Shown: positions 16,439 to 26,114 of the stretch, one piece after another
How positions within the stretch are numbered: position 1 is the first letter of the stretch
Layout: every line of letters begins with the position of its first letter
NCBI GenBank assembly: GCA_018223125.1
Contig: JAAEZA010000001.1
Location: forward strand, 87,329-151,328
DNA length: 64,000 bases
Reading direction: 5' to 3'
From: Paracoccaceae bacterium
Lineage (GTDB): Bacteria > Pseudomonadota > Alphaproteobacteria > Rhodobacterales > Rhodobacteraceae
Made by a program: the position numbers and the translations under genes
Notes under the pieces: model-generated
What the model was told of the DNA's origin: nothing
The model's database searches: none
What the model saw: the letters and a program-made list of their open reading frames with translations, nothing else

Positions 16439-17296
16439 ATGGCATCATCAACCAAAAATCAGGCCTTCCTGTTGGGCTACCGCGCTTATATGGCGGCGTT
16501 TTTCATCTTTCTGGCCGCGCCTCTGGTTGCGGCGGGCAGCTTTGCCTTTAACGACTCGCTGTTTCCGGCGCTGCCGTGGCAGGGGGTCACGCTCGACTGG
16601 TTCTTCAACGATAGCGAACCGAAGCTTGGCATGTTTCACGACCGCCGCCTTTTGCGGGGGCTGTATTATTCCGGTATCATCGGCGGCATGGTTGCGCTCT
16701 TGTCGGTTTTTGTTGGCACCACCAACGCATTCCTGTTTGTGCGGGGCAATTTTCCGGCCAAGAATTTTTTCTACATCCTGATGATCCTGCCGCTGGTTAT
16801 TCCGGGCGTGATCCTTGGGATTTCCATTCTGGTCATGGCCAGCAATATCGCCAACGGGGTGGAGGACCGGTTCAATCTGGAACTGGAATTCCTGCGGCCC
16901 GGAATCCTGCTGGTGGTGTTTGGGCAGTTCAGTTTTGTGACCACCATCACCTCGCTGGTGATCACCGCGCGGCTGAAGAAATTCGATACATCGCTGGAAG
17001 AAGCCGCTTTGAACCTCGGGGCGAGCCGTGCACAGGTGTTGCGCACAGTGACTCTGCCTTTCCTGCGCCCTGCGATGATAGCGGCAGGGATTGTCGCTTT
17101 TCTGGTATCGTTTGAAAATTTCAACACCACACTGTTCCTGGTTGGATCGGAATCGCCGCTGACAATTACGATGTATGACCGGATGGCCAAAGTAGGCTCT
17201 ACCCCTGTTTTGAATGCTGTGTCATTCTTCCTGATCGTCGGGTCCGGTTTGCTGGCATTGATCAGCGTCGTGATCCAGCGCGACCCCAAGTCCTGA
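16439..17296 (+). CDS. ABC transporter permease (PotC-like)
   Basis: This second permease has 285 residues and starts 15 bp after the first. Hydrophobic segments begin at about residues 17, 75, 108, 153, 207 and 255. The EAA loop is EAALNLGASRAQVLRTVTLP. The PotC branch is suggested by its FNDSLFP periplasmic segment after the first helix. It completes the four-component importer together with the preceding three genes. Confidence 0.9.
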   Translation: MASSTKNQAFLLGYRAYMAAFFIFLAAPLVAAGSFAFNDSLFPALPWQGVTLDWFFNDSEPKLGMFHDRRLLRGLYYSGIIGGMVALLSVFVGTTNAFLFVRGNFPAKNFFYILMILPLVIPGVILGISILVMASNIANGVEDRFNLELEFLRPGILLVVFGQFSFVTTITSLVITARLKKFDTSLEEAALNLGASRAQVLRTVTLPFLRPAMIAAGIVAFLVSFENFNTTLFLVGSESPLTITMYDRMAKVGSTPVLNAVSFFLIVGSGLLALISVVIQRDPKS

Positions 17297-17313
17297 AGTT
17301 AGGGAAGTCTGAG

Positions 17314-18930
17314 ATGGAACAGGTGGATTTTATCATCGTGGGCGCAGGGTCTGCGGGCTGCGTGCTGGCCAACCGGCTGAGCGAGAACGGAAAATTCAAG
17401 GTGCTGCTGCTGGAAGCGGGCGGCAGTGATCTGAATTTCTGGATCTGGCTGCCCATCGGTTATGGTAAGACCTTTTACAAGCGCAGCGTCAACTGGATGT
17501 ATGAAACAGAGCCCAATCCGGAGCTGAACAACCGCGTGTCCTACTGGCCGCGGGGCAAGGTGATGGGCGGCTCCAGTTCCATCAACGCGATGGTCTATAT
17601 TCGCGGGCAGGCGCAGGATTTCGACGGCTGGAAGGATATGGGCAATCCGGGCTGGGGCTGGGACGATGTGCTGCCCTATTTCAGGAAGGCCGAAACCAAT
17701 GATCGCGGCGGTTGCGAGTTTCGCGGCGATTCCGGTCCGTTGCATGTGGGGACCATGGACCGGTTCCTGCATCCGATCTGCCAGAACTACATCACAGCCG
17801 GCGAACAGATACAGATACCGCGTAACGCCGATTTCAACGGCGCCAGTCAGGAAGGGCTGGGCACCTATCAGAACACTGCGCGCGGCGGGATGCGGATGTC
17901 AACGGCTCGGGCCTACATCCGCCCCGCCCGCAAGCGGCGCAACCTTCGGGTGGAAAAACGTGCGCTGGCGCAGCGGGTGTTGTTTGAGAACGGCCGTGCT
18001 GCCGGCGTGGAATACAGCCAGAACGGAAAGGTCAAACAAGCCTTCGCCGCACGGGAAGTGATCCTTTCGGCAGGCGCGATCAATTCGCCCCAACTGCTGC
18101 AACTGTCCGGTGTCGGGCCTGCGGAACTGCTGAAATCCAAAGGGATAGAAGTGGTCAGGGACGTGGCCGGAGTCGGTCAGAACCTTCAGGATCATCTGGG
18201 TATTGATTTCCTTTACCGTTCCAAAGTGCCGACGCTGAACAACCAGCTTCATTCATGGCACGGCAAATTGTTGCAAGGTATGCGCTATGTCCTGACGCGC
18301 GGTGGTCCGCTATCGCTCGGGGTGAATCAGGGGGGCGGGTTCATCCGGTCCCGTCCGGGGCTGGACCGTCCCAACATGCAGGTGTTTTTCTCGCCTGTCA
18401 GCTATACCAAGGCGCCTCCGGGCAAGCGGCCATTGATGAATCCCGATCCTTTTGCAGGTTTCCTGCTGGGCACCCAGCCGATGCACCCGACCAGCCGCGG
18501 CTATCTGGCAATCCGCTCTGCCAATCCGGCGCAACCCCCTGAAATCCACCCGAACTATCTGTCTACCGAACTCGACATGCAGGAAATGCTGGAAGGCATG
18601 TATTTCATGCGCAAGCTGGCTGCTGCGCCCGCTTTTCAGGAAATCATCGAATCCGAAATCGCGCCCGGTGCAGATGCGCAGGACGATGCCGCCTTTATCG
18701 AGTACATCCGCGAAAAGGTTGGCACGGTGTTTCATCCTGTCGGCACCTGCAAGATGGGGCCGGATGTGAAAACCGACGTTGTAGATGCGCGACTGAAACT
18801 GCACGGGATCGACGGGCTGCGTGTTGTGGATGCCTCGATTTTCCCGACGGTGACGTCAGGCAATACCAATGCACCTGCAATTATGGTGGGGGAAAAGGGT
18901 GCGGACCTGATTTTGCAGGACCATACATAA
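17314..18930 (+). CDS. GMC family flavin oxidoreductase (choline/alcohol dehydrogenase-like)
   Basis: This FAD enzyme of 538 residues is the full GMC length. The N-terminal dinucleotide-binding motif is DFIIVGAGSAGCVLANRLSE, followed by LLLEAGG and GGSSSINAMVYIRG (GMC signature 1). GAINSPQLLQLSGVGP is signature 2. The C-terminal catalytic region has VGTVFHPVGTCKMG (active-site His) and VSGNTNAPAIMVGEK (second His replaced by Asn). It would oxidise an alcohol or amino alcohol brought in by the preceding importer; choline-like substrates are possible but not shown. It follows the permease by 17 bp. Confidence 0.9.
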   Translation: MEQVDFIIVGAGSAGCVLANRLSENGKFKVLLLEAGGSDLNFWIWLPIGYGKTFYKRSVNWMYETEPNPELNNRVSYWPRGKVMGGSSSINAMVYIRGQAQDFDGWKDMGNPGWGWDDVLPYFRKAETNDRGGCEFRGDSGPLHVGTMDRFLHPICQNYITAGEQIQIPRNADFNGASQEGLGTYQNTARGGMRMSTARAYIRPARKRRNLRVEKRALAQRVLFENGRAAGVEYSQNGKVKQAFAAREVILSAGAINSPQLLQLSGVGPAELLKSKGIEVVRDVAGVGQNLQDHLGIDFLYRSKVPTLNNQLHSWHGKLLQGMRYVLTRGGPLSLGVNQGGGFIRSRPGLDRPNMQVFFSPVSYTKAPPGKRPLMNPDPFAGFLLGTQPMHPTSRGYLAIRSANPAQPPEIHPNYLSTELDMQEMLEGMYFMRKLAAAPAFQEIIESEIAPGADAQDDAAFIEYIREKVGTVFHPVGTCKMGPDVKTDVVDARLKLHGIDGLRVVDASIFPTVTSGNTNAPAIMVGEKGADLILQDHT

Positions 18931-18943
18931 AGGCAGTAGAACC

Positions 18944-20230
18944 ATGTTCACCGATGATTTCAAAGAGACACCCTACTGGTGGGAGGCCGCCCCGATAGCA
19001 GAGCGCACCCAAGGCGATTTGCCCGGTCAGAAGGTCGATGTTGCGATTATCGGTTCCGGTTACACGGGCTTGCAAGCGGCTGTGCAATGCGCGCGGGCAG
19101 GGCGTTCCACCGTGGTGCTGGAGGCCGAGGCGCTCGGCTACGGGGCGAGCACGCGCAACGGCGGACAGATTTCCACTTCGGTAAAGTTCGGACTGGCAGA
19201 ACTGACAAAACGCTACGGGCAAGAGATTGCCGAGGGCATCGTGGCAGAGGGGCAAGCTTCACGCGATTACGTGGAACAGTTCATTCGGGACGAAGGCATC
19301 GCCTGTCATTTCAACGTGGCAGGTCGCTTCGACGGTGCCCACAGCCCGCGACATTTCAAAAAGATGGCACAGAACGTGGTGGCAGGCCGCTATCAGAATT
19401 CCGGCGCTTACATGGTGTCCGAAGCGGATATGCCTGCCGAACTGGGCACCAAGGCCTATTACGGCGGCATGGTGTTTCCGCGCCATGCCAACCTGCATCC
19501 GGCCTTGTATCACAAGGGGCTTCTGGGCGTGGCCCGCGCAGCAGGGGCCGAGGTTCACTCCCATTGCGCGGTCACCGGGCTAAAGCGGCAAAACGGCGGA
19601 TTTTTGCTCGACACTGTGAAGGGGCCGCTGCAGGCCGCGCGGGTGATCCTTGCCACCAACGGGTACACAGGGGGCATTACCCCGTGGCAACAGCGCCGTG
19701 TCATCCCCATCGGTTCTTACATTATTGCCACCGAAGAACTGCCCGAGCCGCTGATCGACCGTTTGATGCCTACAGACCGCAATATCTGCGACAGCCGCAA
19801 GCTGGTCTATTACTATCGCCGCTCCCCCGATCGCAAACGCATCCTGTTTGGCGGGCGGGTGTCCCTGCAGGAAGCCGACCCGAAGGTCAGCGGCCCGCGC
19901 CTGCACCGCGAAATGGTGCATCTGTTCCCCGAGCTTGCCGATGTAAAAATCAGCCACAGCTGGACCGGCAAGGTGGGGTACACCTTTGATACGCTGATGC
20001 ACGCGGGACAGGATGACGGGCTGTTTTATGCCATGGGGTATTGCGGGTCCGGTGTCGGCATGTCGAGCTATATGGGGATGCGCATCGGACAGCAGGCGGT
20101 GGACGATCCGCGCGGTATGACAGCCTTTAACAGGATCCCGTTCCCGACGCGTCCCTTTTACACCGGAAATCCGTGGTTTCTGGCGCCCTCGGTCATGGCT
20201 TACCGGCTTTGGGACCGGACGGGGTTGTGA
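18944..20230 (+). CDS. FAD-dependent amine oxidoreductase (DAO family, PuuB/OrdL-like)
   Basis: This 428-residue enzyme has the FAD-binding GxGxxG near the start (VAIIGSGYTGLQAAVQCA), the GYGASTRNGGQIS segment typical of gamma-glutamylputrescine oxidase-like proteins, and the C-terminal YAMGYCGSGVGMSSYMG flavin motif. It probably oxidises a primary or glutamylated amine to an aldehyde, giving ammonia and hydrogen peroxide. It is the last gene of the importer operon, 13 bp after the GMC gene, with an AAAGGC ribosome site. The operon therefore imports and oxidises one amine-type compound. Confidence 0.88.
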   Translation: MFTDDFKETPYWWEAAPIAERTQGDLPGQKVDVAIIGSGYTGLQAAVQCARAGRSTVVLEAEALGYGASTRNGGQISTSVKFGLAELTKRYGQEIAEGIVAEGQASRDYVEQFIRDEGIACHFNVAGRFDGAHSPRHFKKMAQNVVAGRYQNSGAYMVSEADMPAELGTKAYYGGMVFPRHANLHPALYHKGLLGVARAAGAEVHSHCAVTGLKRQNGGFLLDTVKGPLQAARVILATNGYTGGITPWQQRRVIPIGSYIIATEELPEPLIDRLMPTDRNICDSRKLVYYYRRSPDRKRILFGGRVSLQEADPKVSGPRLHREMVHLFPELADVKISHSWTGKVGYTFDTLMHAGQDDGLFYAMGYCGSGVGMSSYMGMRIGQQAVDDPRGMTAFNRIPFPTRPFYTGNPWFLAPSVMAYRLWDRTGL

Positions 20231-20460
20231 ACCGGCCGGATTTTTACGGGTAACGTGAGCGTTGATAAGAATACCGTTGTGCGTGAAACATTGCGTTTCG
20301 CCACAACCGGATAACATCAAGGTGATGGTTCGAAATCCAAACATAAGGTGTAACAATCCGGATCGGTCCTGTAAGATTCGCACCAATGTGCCTTTTGCAC
20401 GGCGGAGGTCCGCTTGACGGATCGTCCGATGAAACCAGATCAGATAGGGGCAGTACTGAA

Positions 20461-22287
20461 GTGACGGGGCAAATCTTGGGTAAATTTGTTAAGGCGACCA
20501 CATGGGCCTGCGCCTTTGCGCTTGGTTTGGGGGCAGGGGGGGCCGCCTCGGCAAAAGCCTTTGATCTGCGGATTGTTGTCGGTCAAGAGAATGAAGACCT
20601 TGCCGAAACGCTGCAAAATGCTTCTCTGCTGGTTGAACTTCAGTCCCGAGAAAACGTGGCGGTACAGGATATTATCGCCTCCGCTCGCGCCGATTATGAA
20701 CGTATCGTCACTGCCCTCTACGGCGAAGCCCGTTACGCGCCGGTGGTGGAGATCAAGATCGACGGGCGCGAAGCCAGCAGCCTGTCGCCGTTTTATTCCC
20801 CCAAGTCCGTAGAAAATGTGGAAATACGCGTCAGATACGGCCCGTTGTTCAGGTTCGGTCGCGCCGATATTGCCCCTGTTGCCCCCGGCAGCGAGCTGCC
20901 GGAGGAGTTCGCGACCGGCGAACCGGCCCGTGTGGGTATTTTGCAGGACACGGTCGATGCGGGCATCACCGGCTGGCGTGCGGTTGGCCATGCCAAAGCG
21001 GAGCTTGGCGGCCAAAGTGTAACGGCGCGGCATGCACAGCAGCAAATTGATGCCGGAATCCGGCTTGCTCCGGGACCGCAACTGAAATTCGGTCGCCTAC
21101 TGGTCAGCGGAAATGAAGCCGTTCGCACGGAACGTATTCACGATATTGCCGGTTTCCCTTCCGGTCATGTGTTTTCCCCTGAGAAACTCAAACTGGTTTC
21201 CACGCGGCTCCGGCGAACAGGGGCATTCCGGGTTGTCGCCCTGAACGAGGCTGAAAACATCGGACCTGACAACACCCTTGATGTGACCGCCCAACTGGTG
21301 GAATCCCCGCCGCGCCGGTTCGGTTTCGGGGCGGAGGTTTCTTCTGTCGACGGTCTTGGCCTGTCGGGGTACTGGCTACACCGTAATTTGCTTGGCGGTG
21401 CGGAACGTCTGCGCATTGATGGTGAAATTTCGGGCATTGGCGGTGAAACAGGTGGTACGGATTACACTGTTTCGTTGCGATTTGACCGGCCGGCGACCTT
21501 TAACGAGGACACGGACTTTTATATCGAAAGCGAAGCAGAGCGTCTGAACGAGGAAAGCTATACGACCAAGTCCTTCGAACTGGGCGCGGGTATTACGCGG
21601 TATGCCTCCGAAAAGCGGGAGTACTCCTTCGGATTGGGCTACCGATTTGCAGATGTAACGGATGCTTTCGGCCCGAGACGCTACGCCTTGTTGATGGCAC
21701 CGGCCTCGGCCACGTTTGATTATCGGGACGACCCGCTGAATGCCAAGGACGGGTATTATGCCAAGGCCGAACTGACCCCGTTTTATGCGCTGCGCGGCAC
21801 GGATAGCGGTCTGCTCGGCACCCTTGACATGCGCGCCTATAAAACCGTTGGCGCAGCAGAACGGCTGACCTTCGCCCTGCGGGGGCAACTCGGCTCGCTG
21901 AGCGGACCAAATCTGGCCCGCGCGCCAAGCGATTTCCTCTTTTACTCGGGTGGCGGCGGCACGGTGCGCGGTCAAAACTACCAGTCTCTCGGTGTGGATC
22001 TGGGGGGCGGAGTTACCGTGGGCGGCCGCTCGTTCTTGGGGATTTCGGCGGAAACCCGCTACAAGATCACCGACACAATCGCTGCGGTCGGCTTTTATGA
22101 TGCAGGCTACATCGGACGGGAAAGCTTTCCTGACGGAACCTCGGGGAACTGGCACGCGGGTGCGGGGATCGGCTTGCGGTATAACACAGGGCTTGGCCCG
22201 TTGCGGCTGGATCTGGCTGTTCCGGTCAGCGGACCGGGGGACAACAGCGGCGTTGAAATTTACATCGGAATAGGACAATCGTTTTGA
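20461..22287 (+). CDS. tamA: Outer membrane Omp85-family assembly protein TamA
   Basis: This is an Omp85 barrel protein of about 608 residues. The frame continues upstream to an ATG at 20386, but a GTG at 20461 with AGGGG upstream gives a better signal peptide (Lys residues, then a hydrophobic AFALGLGAG stretch, cleavage after AKA). POTRA-type segments occupy about the first 260 residues. The C-terminal barrel has the FFYSGGGGTVRGQNY-like motif (seen as FLFYSGGGGTVRGQ) and ends in an aromatic residue (IGIGQSF), as expected for BAM insertion. With TamB it helps place proteins or lipids in the outer membrane. It overlaps tamB by 4 nt. Confidence 0.9.
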   Translation: MTGQILGKFVKATTWACAFALGLGAGGAASAKAFDLRIVVGQENEDLAETLQNASLLVELQSRENVAVQDIIASARADYERIVTALYGEARYAPVVEIKIDGREASSLSPFYSPKSVENVEIRVRYGPLFRFGRADIAPVAPGSELPEEFATGEPARVGILQDTVDAGITGWRAVGHAKAELGGQSVTARHAQQQIDAGIRLAPGPQLKFGRLLVSGNEAVRTERIHDIAGFPSGHVFSPEKLKLVSTRLRRTGAFRVVALNEAENIGPDNTLDVTAQLVESPPRRFGFGAEVSSVDGLGLSGYWLHRNLLGGAERLRIDGEISGIGGETGGTDYTVSLRFDRPATFNEDTDFYIESEAERLNEESYTTKSFELGAGITRYASEKREYSFGLGYRFADVTDAFGPRRYALLMAPASATFDYRDDPLNAKDGYYAKAELTPFYALRGTDSGLLGTLDMRAYKTVGAAERLTFALRGQLGSLSGPNLARAPSDFLFYSGGGGTVRGQNYQSLGVDLGGGVTVGGRSFLGISAETRYKITDTIAAVGFYDAGYIGRESFPDGTSGNWHAGAGIGLRYNTGLGPLRLDLAVPVSGPGDNSGVEIYIGIGQSF

Positions 22288-25200
22288 GCTTGCGCCCCAT
22301 TCGCACATTCCTCATCTGCCTGTTAACCCTTCTTGCCGTGCCCGTTCTGGCGCAGAATGACGCAGCACCTGCGGAAGAGACCGAACAGGAGGAGTCCGAC
22401 AAAGGGTTTCTGACCGAACTGTTGCAGGATTCACTGGGCGGCGAAGGGCGTGTTGTCTCGATTACCGGCTTTCGCGGCGCGCTCAGCAGTACGGCGACGA
22501 TGGAGTCCATCACCATTGCCGATAACTCCGGCATCTGGCTGACGATGGAAGGGCTGACGATGCAGTGGAACCGCAGCGCCCTGTTGCGCGGGAGTGTGGA
22601 TATCGAGCTGCTGGCCGCTGATGTCATCCGGTTGGACCGTTTGCCGGTTACTCCGGATAACGGTTTGCCGGAAGCCGAAGCCCAGCCATTTGCCCTGCCG
22701 GAACTTCCGGTTTCGGTAAGTATTGGCGAGTTGCGGGCGCAGGAGATTTTTCTGGGCAACGCGGTGCTTGGTACGGAAATGGCCCTGACGCTGGAAGCTT
22801 CCGCCCAACTGGCAGATAACGTGGCGGATGTGACATTGCGGGCGCAACGGATCGACGGGCAGGCAGGGGCCTTCAGGGTGATTGCCGGATATTCCGGCGC
22901 CACGCAGGACCTGTCACTGGATATTGCCCTAGAAGAAGGTGAGGGCGGTATCGCGGCGCGGCTTCTCGACCTGCCCGGCCTGCCATCTGTGGAAATGGCG
23001 GTGCAAGGGCAGGGAACACTTGATGACCTGACAACAGACGTTCGGATCGCCACAGACGGGGTCGATCGGCTGACCGGCGAAATCCGCCTGACCAGCCAGC
23101 AGGCCCCATTTGCAGAGGGGGCAGAGGCAGATGCCACAGCCGAAGTTACCCGCGGTTTCGAAGCAGATATCAGCGGGGATATTACGGCCCTGTTTGCACC
23201 GCAATATCATGACTTTTTTGGCAACTCTGTGCGGCTTCGCGCGGCTGGACAGCAACTTCCTGACGGCACGCTTGAACTGGCGGAGTTGGACCTTAAAACA
23301 AACGAGCTGTCGTTGGAGGGGTCTACCACGCTGAACCCTGAATACTGGCCGACCAAATTCGATCTGAATGCGGTTCTGGCGGGCGAACGTTCTGTCGTGC
23401 TGCCTGTGCCGGGTGCTGAAACTCGGGTGGACCGCGTTGCGCTGAACCTGAAGTACGACCGTGCGGCAGGCAGTAACTGGAGCGGTGTTTTCAGTATCCG
23501 CGAACTGGTTCGGGACGGTATTCGCATCGGCACGCTTGATCTTGAAGCAGGCGGTATCCTGCGCGATGACATTGGTACACTTGGGCAGGTCACTGCCGAT
23601 CTTAACCTTGATGCCAGAGACTTTGATTTTAACGATCCGGCACTGGCGCAAGCAGTGGGGACCGCTGTCAAAGGGCAACTGAGCCTGAACTACACCGAAG
23701 GCGCCCCGCTTGAACTGACACAGATGAACCTGCGCACGGAGTCTGCTGCGCTGACGGGGGAGGCCACTGTCAACTCACTGGAAGATGCTTTTGAAACCCT
23801 GCTGGATGCGCGGCTTGTGGCGGATGACCTGTCAAAGTTTTCCGGCCTTGCCGGTCAGGATCTAAGCGGGTCGGCGGCGGTAAACCTGAAGGGCACAGCT
23901 GCGCTTGGAGGGTTCTTTGATCTTGATCTGTCCGGAGAACTGGACGATCTGAAGATCAACCAGGCTGAAGCGGATAAGCTGCTGCGCGGCAAAACCACCT
24001 TTACGGTGGAGGCGAAACGGGACGAGACCGGCACAGAGTTGCGTCAGGCCAAGCTGGAAAACGACCAGATGACGCTGGCGGCCAACGGGCGTCTGGCAAC
24101 GGACGACGCAAAGTTCACCTATGCGTTGCGGCTGGAAGATGCCGCGATGTTCGATCCGCGATTACCCGGTCCAGCCACAGTGAACGGGACAGCCGAACTG
24201 GATACAGCGGGTTGGACTGTTGATCTGAAAGCTGCCGGTCCCATTGGCGCGAAAGCCGAAGTTGCGGGGCTGGTGACAGGGCCGCAGGCCGCAGTCGATT
24301 TCCTGTTCAGTGTTCCTAACATCAACCCGCTTGTGCCCGCCTATAGCGGACCCTTGCAGGTGGAAGGGCGTGCAGCCCTGTCGGATAAGGGCTGGCGCAT
24401 CCAGACGGAAATTGACGGGCCTTACGGGCTGGATGCCACGCTGGCAGGGCTTGCAACGGGCGAAACACCGATGCTGACCTACACGGCAAGCCTGCCGGAC
24501 ATCAGCCCGATCGTGCCAAAGATCAGCGGGCCGGTCACAGCAACCGGCACGGCCCGCCAGACGGGTGAGGTCTGGCAGGTGGATACGGGCCTGACAGGGC
24601 CGGGAGGAATGCGCGCGCGCGTTCAGGGCGATGTGGCTACCGATGGCACACTTGACCTTGCCAGCAGCGGTGTGTTGCCCCTCGCGATTGCGGACCGGTT
24701 TATTGCGCCGCGCAGCCTGAACGGGCAAGCCAGTTTTGATCTGACTGTGCGCGGGCCGGCAGATGTGTCTTCGGTTTCGGGACGGATCACTGCGCAGAAC
24801 GCGCGGCTGGCGGCCCCTGAATTGCAATTGTCTTTGACCGGAATCGACGCAGATATCGGCCTGAACAGCGGGCGCGCTACTGTTTCTGTCACTGGGGGCG
24901 TGTCTTCTGGCGGGCAGTTGTCCGTCAGTGGTGGCGTTAATCTGACTGGTAATTTGCAGGCCGGTCTGTCCGTCGCACTGCAATCCATCGTGCTTGTCGA
25001 TCCCGAACTTTACAGTACCACGGTGAACGGCGCGTTGAAGATCAGCGGACCGCTTGCAGGCGGGGCCTTGATTTCCGGCGGCATAGATCTGGGTGAAACA
25101 CAGATCAAGGTGCCAACCGCCGGCGCGGTCGGGTTTTCTATTATTCCTGATATCGTGCACGTCAGCGAAAGTGCCGCCGTGCGTAGAACCCGTGCCAAAG

Positions 25201-25952
25201 CCGGACTGACCGGCAGTGGCAGCTCCGGTGATGACGGTGCAGGGGGGGCGTCCTCTGTTGCGTTCGGACTGGACATTCGGGTACGTGCGCCCTCGCAGAT
25301 ATTTGTACGGGGCCGGGGGCTTGATGCGGAGCTGGGCGGGCGGGTTCGCTTGACAGGGACCACGGCGAATGTGATCTCGGCAGGCCGGTTCGAGCTGATC
25401 CGCGGGCGTCTTGATCTGTTGACCAAGCGGTTTGATCTGGATGAGGGGTATGTCCAGATGCAGGGGGATCTTGATCCCTATATCCGGTTTGTTGCCACCA
25501 CAGAGACCACGACGGGCACGGCTTCTATCGTAGTGCAGGGGCTAGCCTCTGATCCTGAAGTGACGTTCGAATCCGATCCGGAGGCACCGGAAGATGAAGT
25601 TCTGGCACAAATTTTCTTTGGTCGGGATATTTCCCAGCTTTCACCGTTTCAGGCGTTGCAACTGGTCAATGCGGTCAGAACCCTTGCGGGGAAAGGGGGC
25701 GAAGGCGTTGTTTCCAAATTGCGGCGTGGCCTCGGGGTGGATGATCTGGATATTGTGACGGATGACGAAGGCAACACCAGTGGACGGGTTGGCAAATATC
25801 TTTCTGATAATATTTACACCGATATCACTGCCGGACAGGCGGGAAGCTCGGTCTCGCTGAATATTGATCTGACCCCTTCCATCACCGCGCGCGGCAGCGT
25901 GAGCAGCGATGGCGAGAGCACGCTTGGTGTGTTTTTCGAGCGGGATTACTAA
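22284..25952 (+). CDS. tamB: Translocation and assembly module protein TamB
   Basis: This 1222-residue protein is translated from a TTG that overlaps the tamA stop (TTGA), with AGGA upstream. An N-terminal signal-anchor (FLICLLTLLAVPVLAQ) is followed by a very long, repetitive beta-strand region rich in Gly, Asp, Thr and Leu, typical of AsmA/TamB bridge proteins. The C-terminal DUF490 part is clear: VRLTGTTANVISAGRFELIRGR, RFDLDEGYVQMQGDLDPY, EVLAQIFFGRDISQLSPFQ and the closing GVFFERDY. It would span the periplasm between the inner membrane and TamA. Length and order match the usual tamA-tamB pair. Confidence 0.93.
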   Translation: MSLRPIRTFLICLLTLLAVPVLAQNDAAPAEETEQEESDKGFLTELLQDSLGGEGRVVSITGFRGALSSTATMESITIADNSGIWLTMEGLTMQWNRSALLRGSVDIELLAADVIRLDRLPVTPDNGLPEAEAQPFALPELPVSVSIGELRAQEIFLGNAVLGTEMALTLEASAQLADNVADVTLRAQRIDGQAGAFRVIAGYSGATQDLSLDIALEEGEGGIAARLLDLPGLPSVEMAVQGQGTLDDLTTDVRIATDGVDRLTGEIRLTSQQAPFAEGAEADATAEVTRGFEADISGDITALFAPQYHDFFGNSVRLRAAGQQLPDGTLELAELDLKTNELSLEGSTTLNPEYWPTKFDLNAVLAGERSVVLPVPGAETRVDRVALNLKYDRAAGSNWSGVFSIRELVRDGIRIGTLDLEAGGILRDDIGTLGQVTADLNLDARDFDFNDPALAQAVGTAVKGQLSLNYTEGAPLELTQMNLRTESAALTGEATVNSLEDAFETLLDARLVADDLSKFSGLAGQDLSGSAAVNLKGTAALGGFFDLDLSGELDDLKINQAEADKLLRGKTTFTVEAKRDETGTELRQAKLENDQMTLAANGRLATDDAKFTYALRLEDAAMFDPRLPGPATVNGTAELDTAGWTVDLKAAGPIGAKAEVAGLVTGPQAAVDFLFSVPNINPLVPAYSGPLQVEGRAALSDKGWRIQTEIDGPYGLDATLAGLATGETPMLTYTASLPDISPIVPKISGPVTATGTARQTGEVWQVDTGLTGPGGMRARVQGDVATDGTLDLASSGVLPLAIADRFIAPRSLNGQASFDLTVRGPADVSSVSGRITAQNARLAAPELQLSLTGIDADIGLNSGRATVSVTGGVSSGGQLSVSGGVNLTGNLQAGLSVALQSIVLVDPELYSTTVNGALKISGPLAGGALISGGIDLGETQIKVPTAGAVGFSIIPDIVHVSESAAVRRTRAKAGLTGSGSSGDDGAGGASSVAFGLDIRVRAPSQIFVRGRGLDAELGGRVRLTGTTANVISAGRFELIRGRLDLLTKRFDLDEGYVQMQGDLDPYIRFVATTETTTGTASIVVQGLASDPEVTFESDPEAPEDEVLAQIFFGRDISQLSPFQALQLVNAVRTLAGKGGEGVVSKLRRGLGVDDLDIVTDDEGNTSGRVGKYLSDNIYTDITAGQAGSSVSLNIDLTPSITARGSVSSDGESTLGVFFERDY

Positions 25953-26001
25953 ACATCTTCAGTAATCCGAGGTTTGGGCGGGCCGACAGGCCTGCCTAAA
26001 C
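25943..26001 (+). terminator. Tandem hairpins after tamB
   Basis: The first stem GGATTACT/AGTAATCC (25943-25968) overlaps the tamB stop. The second is a 13-bp stem from GTTTGGGC to GCCTAAAC (25972-26001) with a GACA loop, followed by TGTTGTGTT. The T-tract is poor, but the double hairpin probably ends the tamAB transcript. Confidence 0.55.
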
Positions 26002-26031
26002 TGTTGTGTTCACTAATTATTTTAAGAGTAA

Positions 26032-26056
26032 AATTTTTATTGTTGACGCAAAAATT
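26032..26056. promoter_or_regulatory. AT-rich inverted repeat before the XRE-cupin gene
   Basis: AATTTTT-N11-AAAAATT is a perfect inverted repeat with TTGACG in its centre, 58 bp before the regulator's GTG. It could be an autoregulatory operator overlapping the promoter. Confidence 0.35.
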
Positions 26057-26114
26057 ATTTCTGCGCACCCTACGCGCCAAGATCGGCAAAGACCGGTGTA
26101 AACGGGAGGATTCT

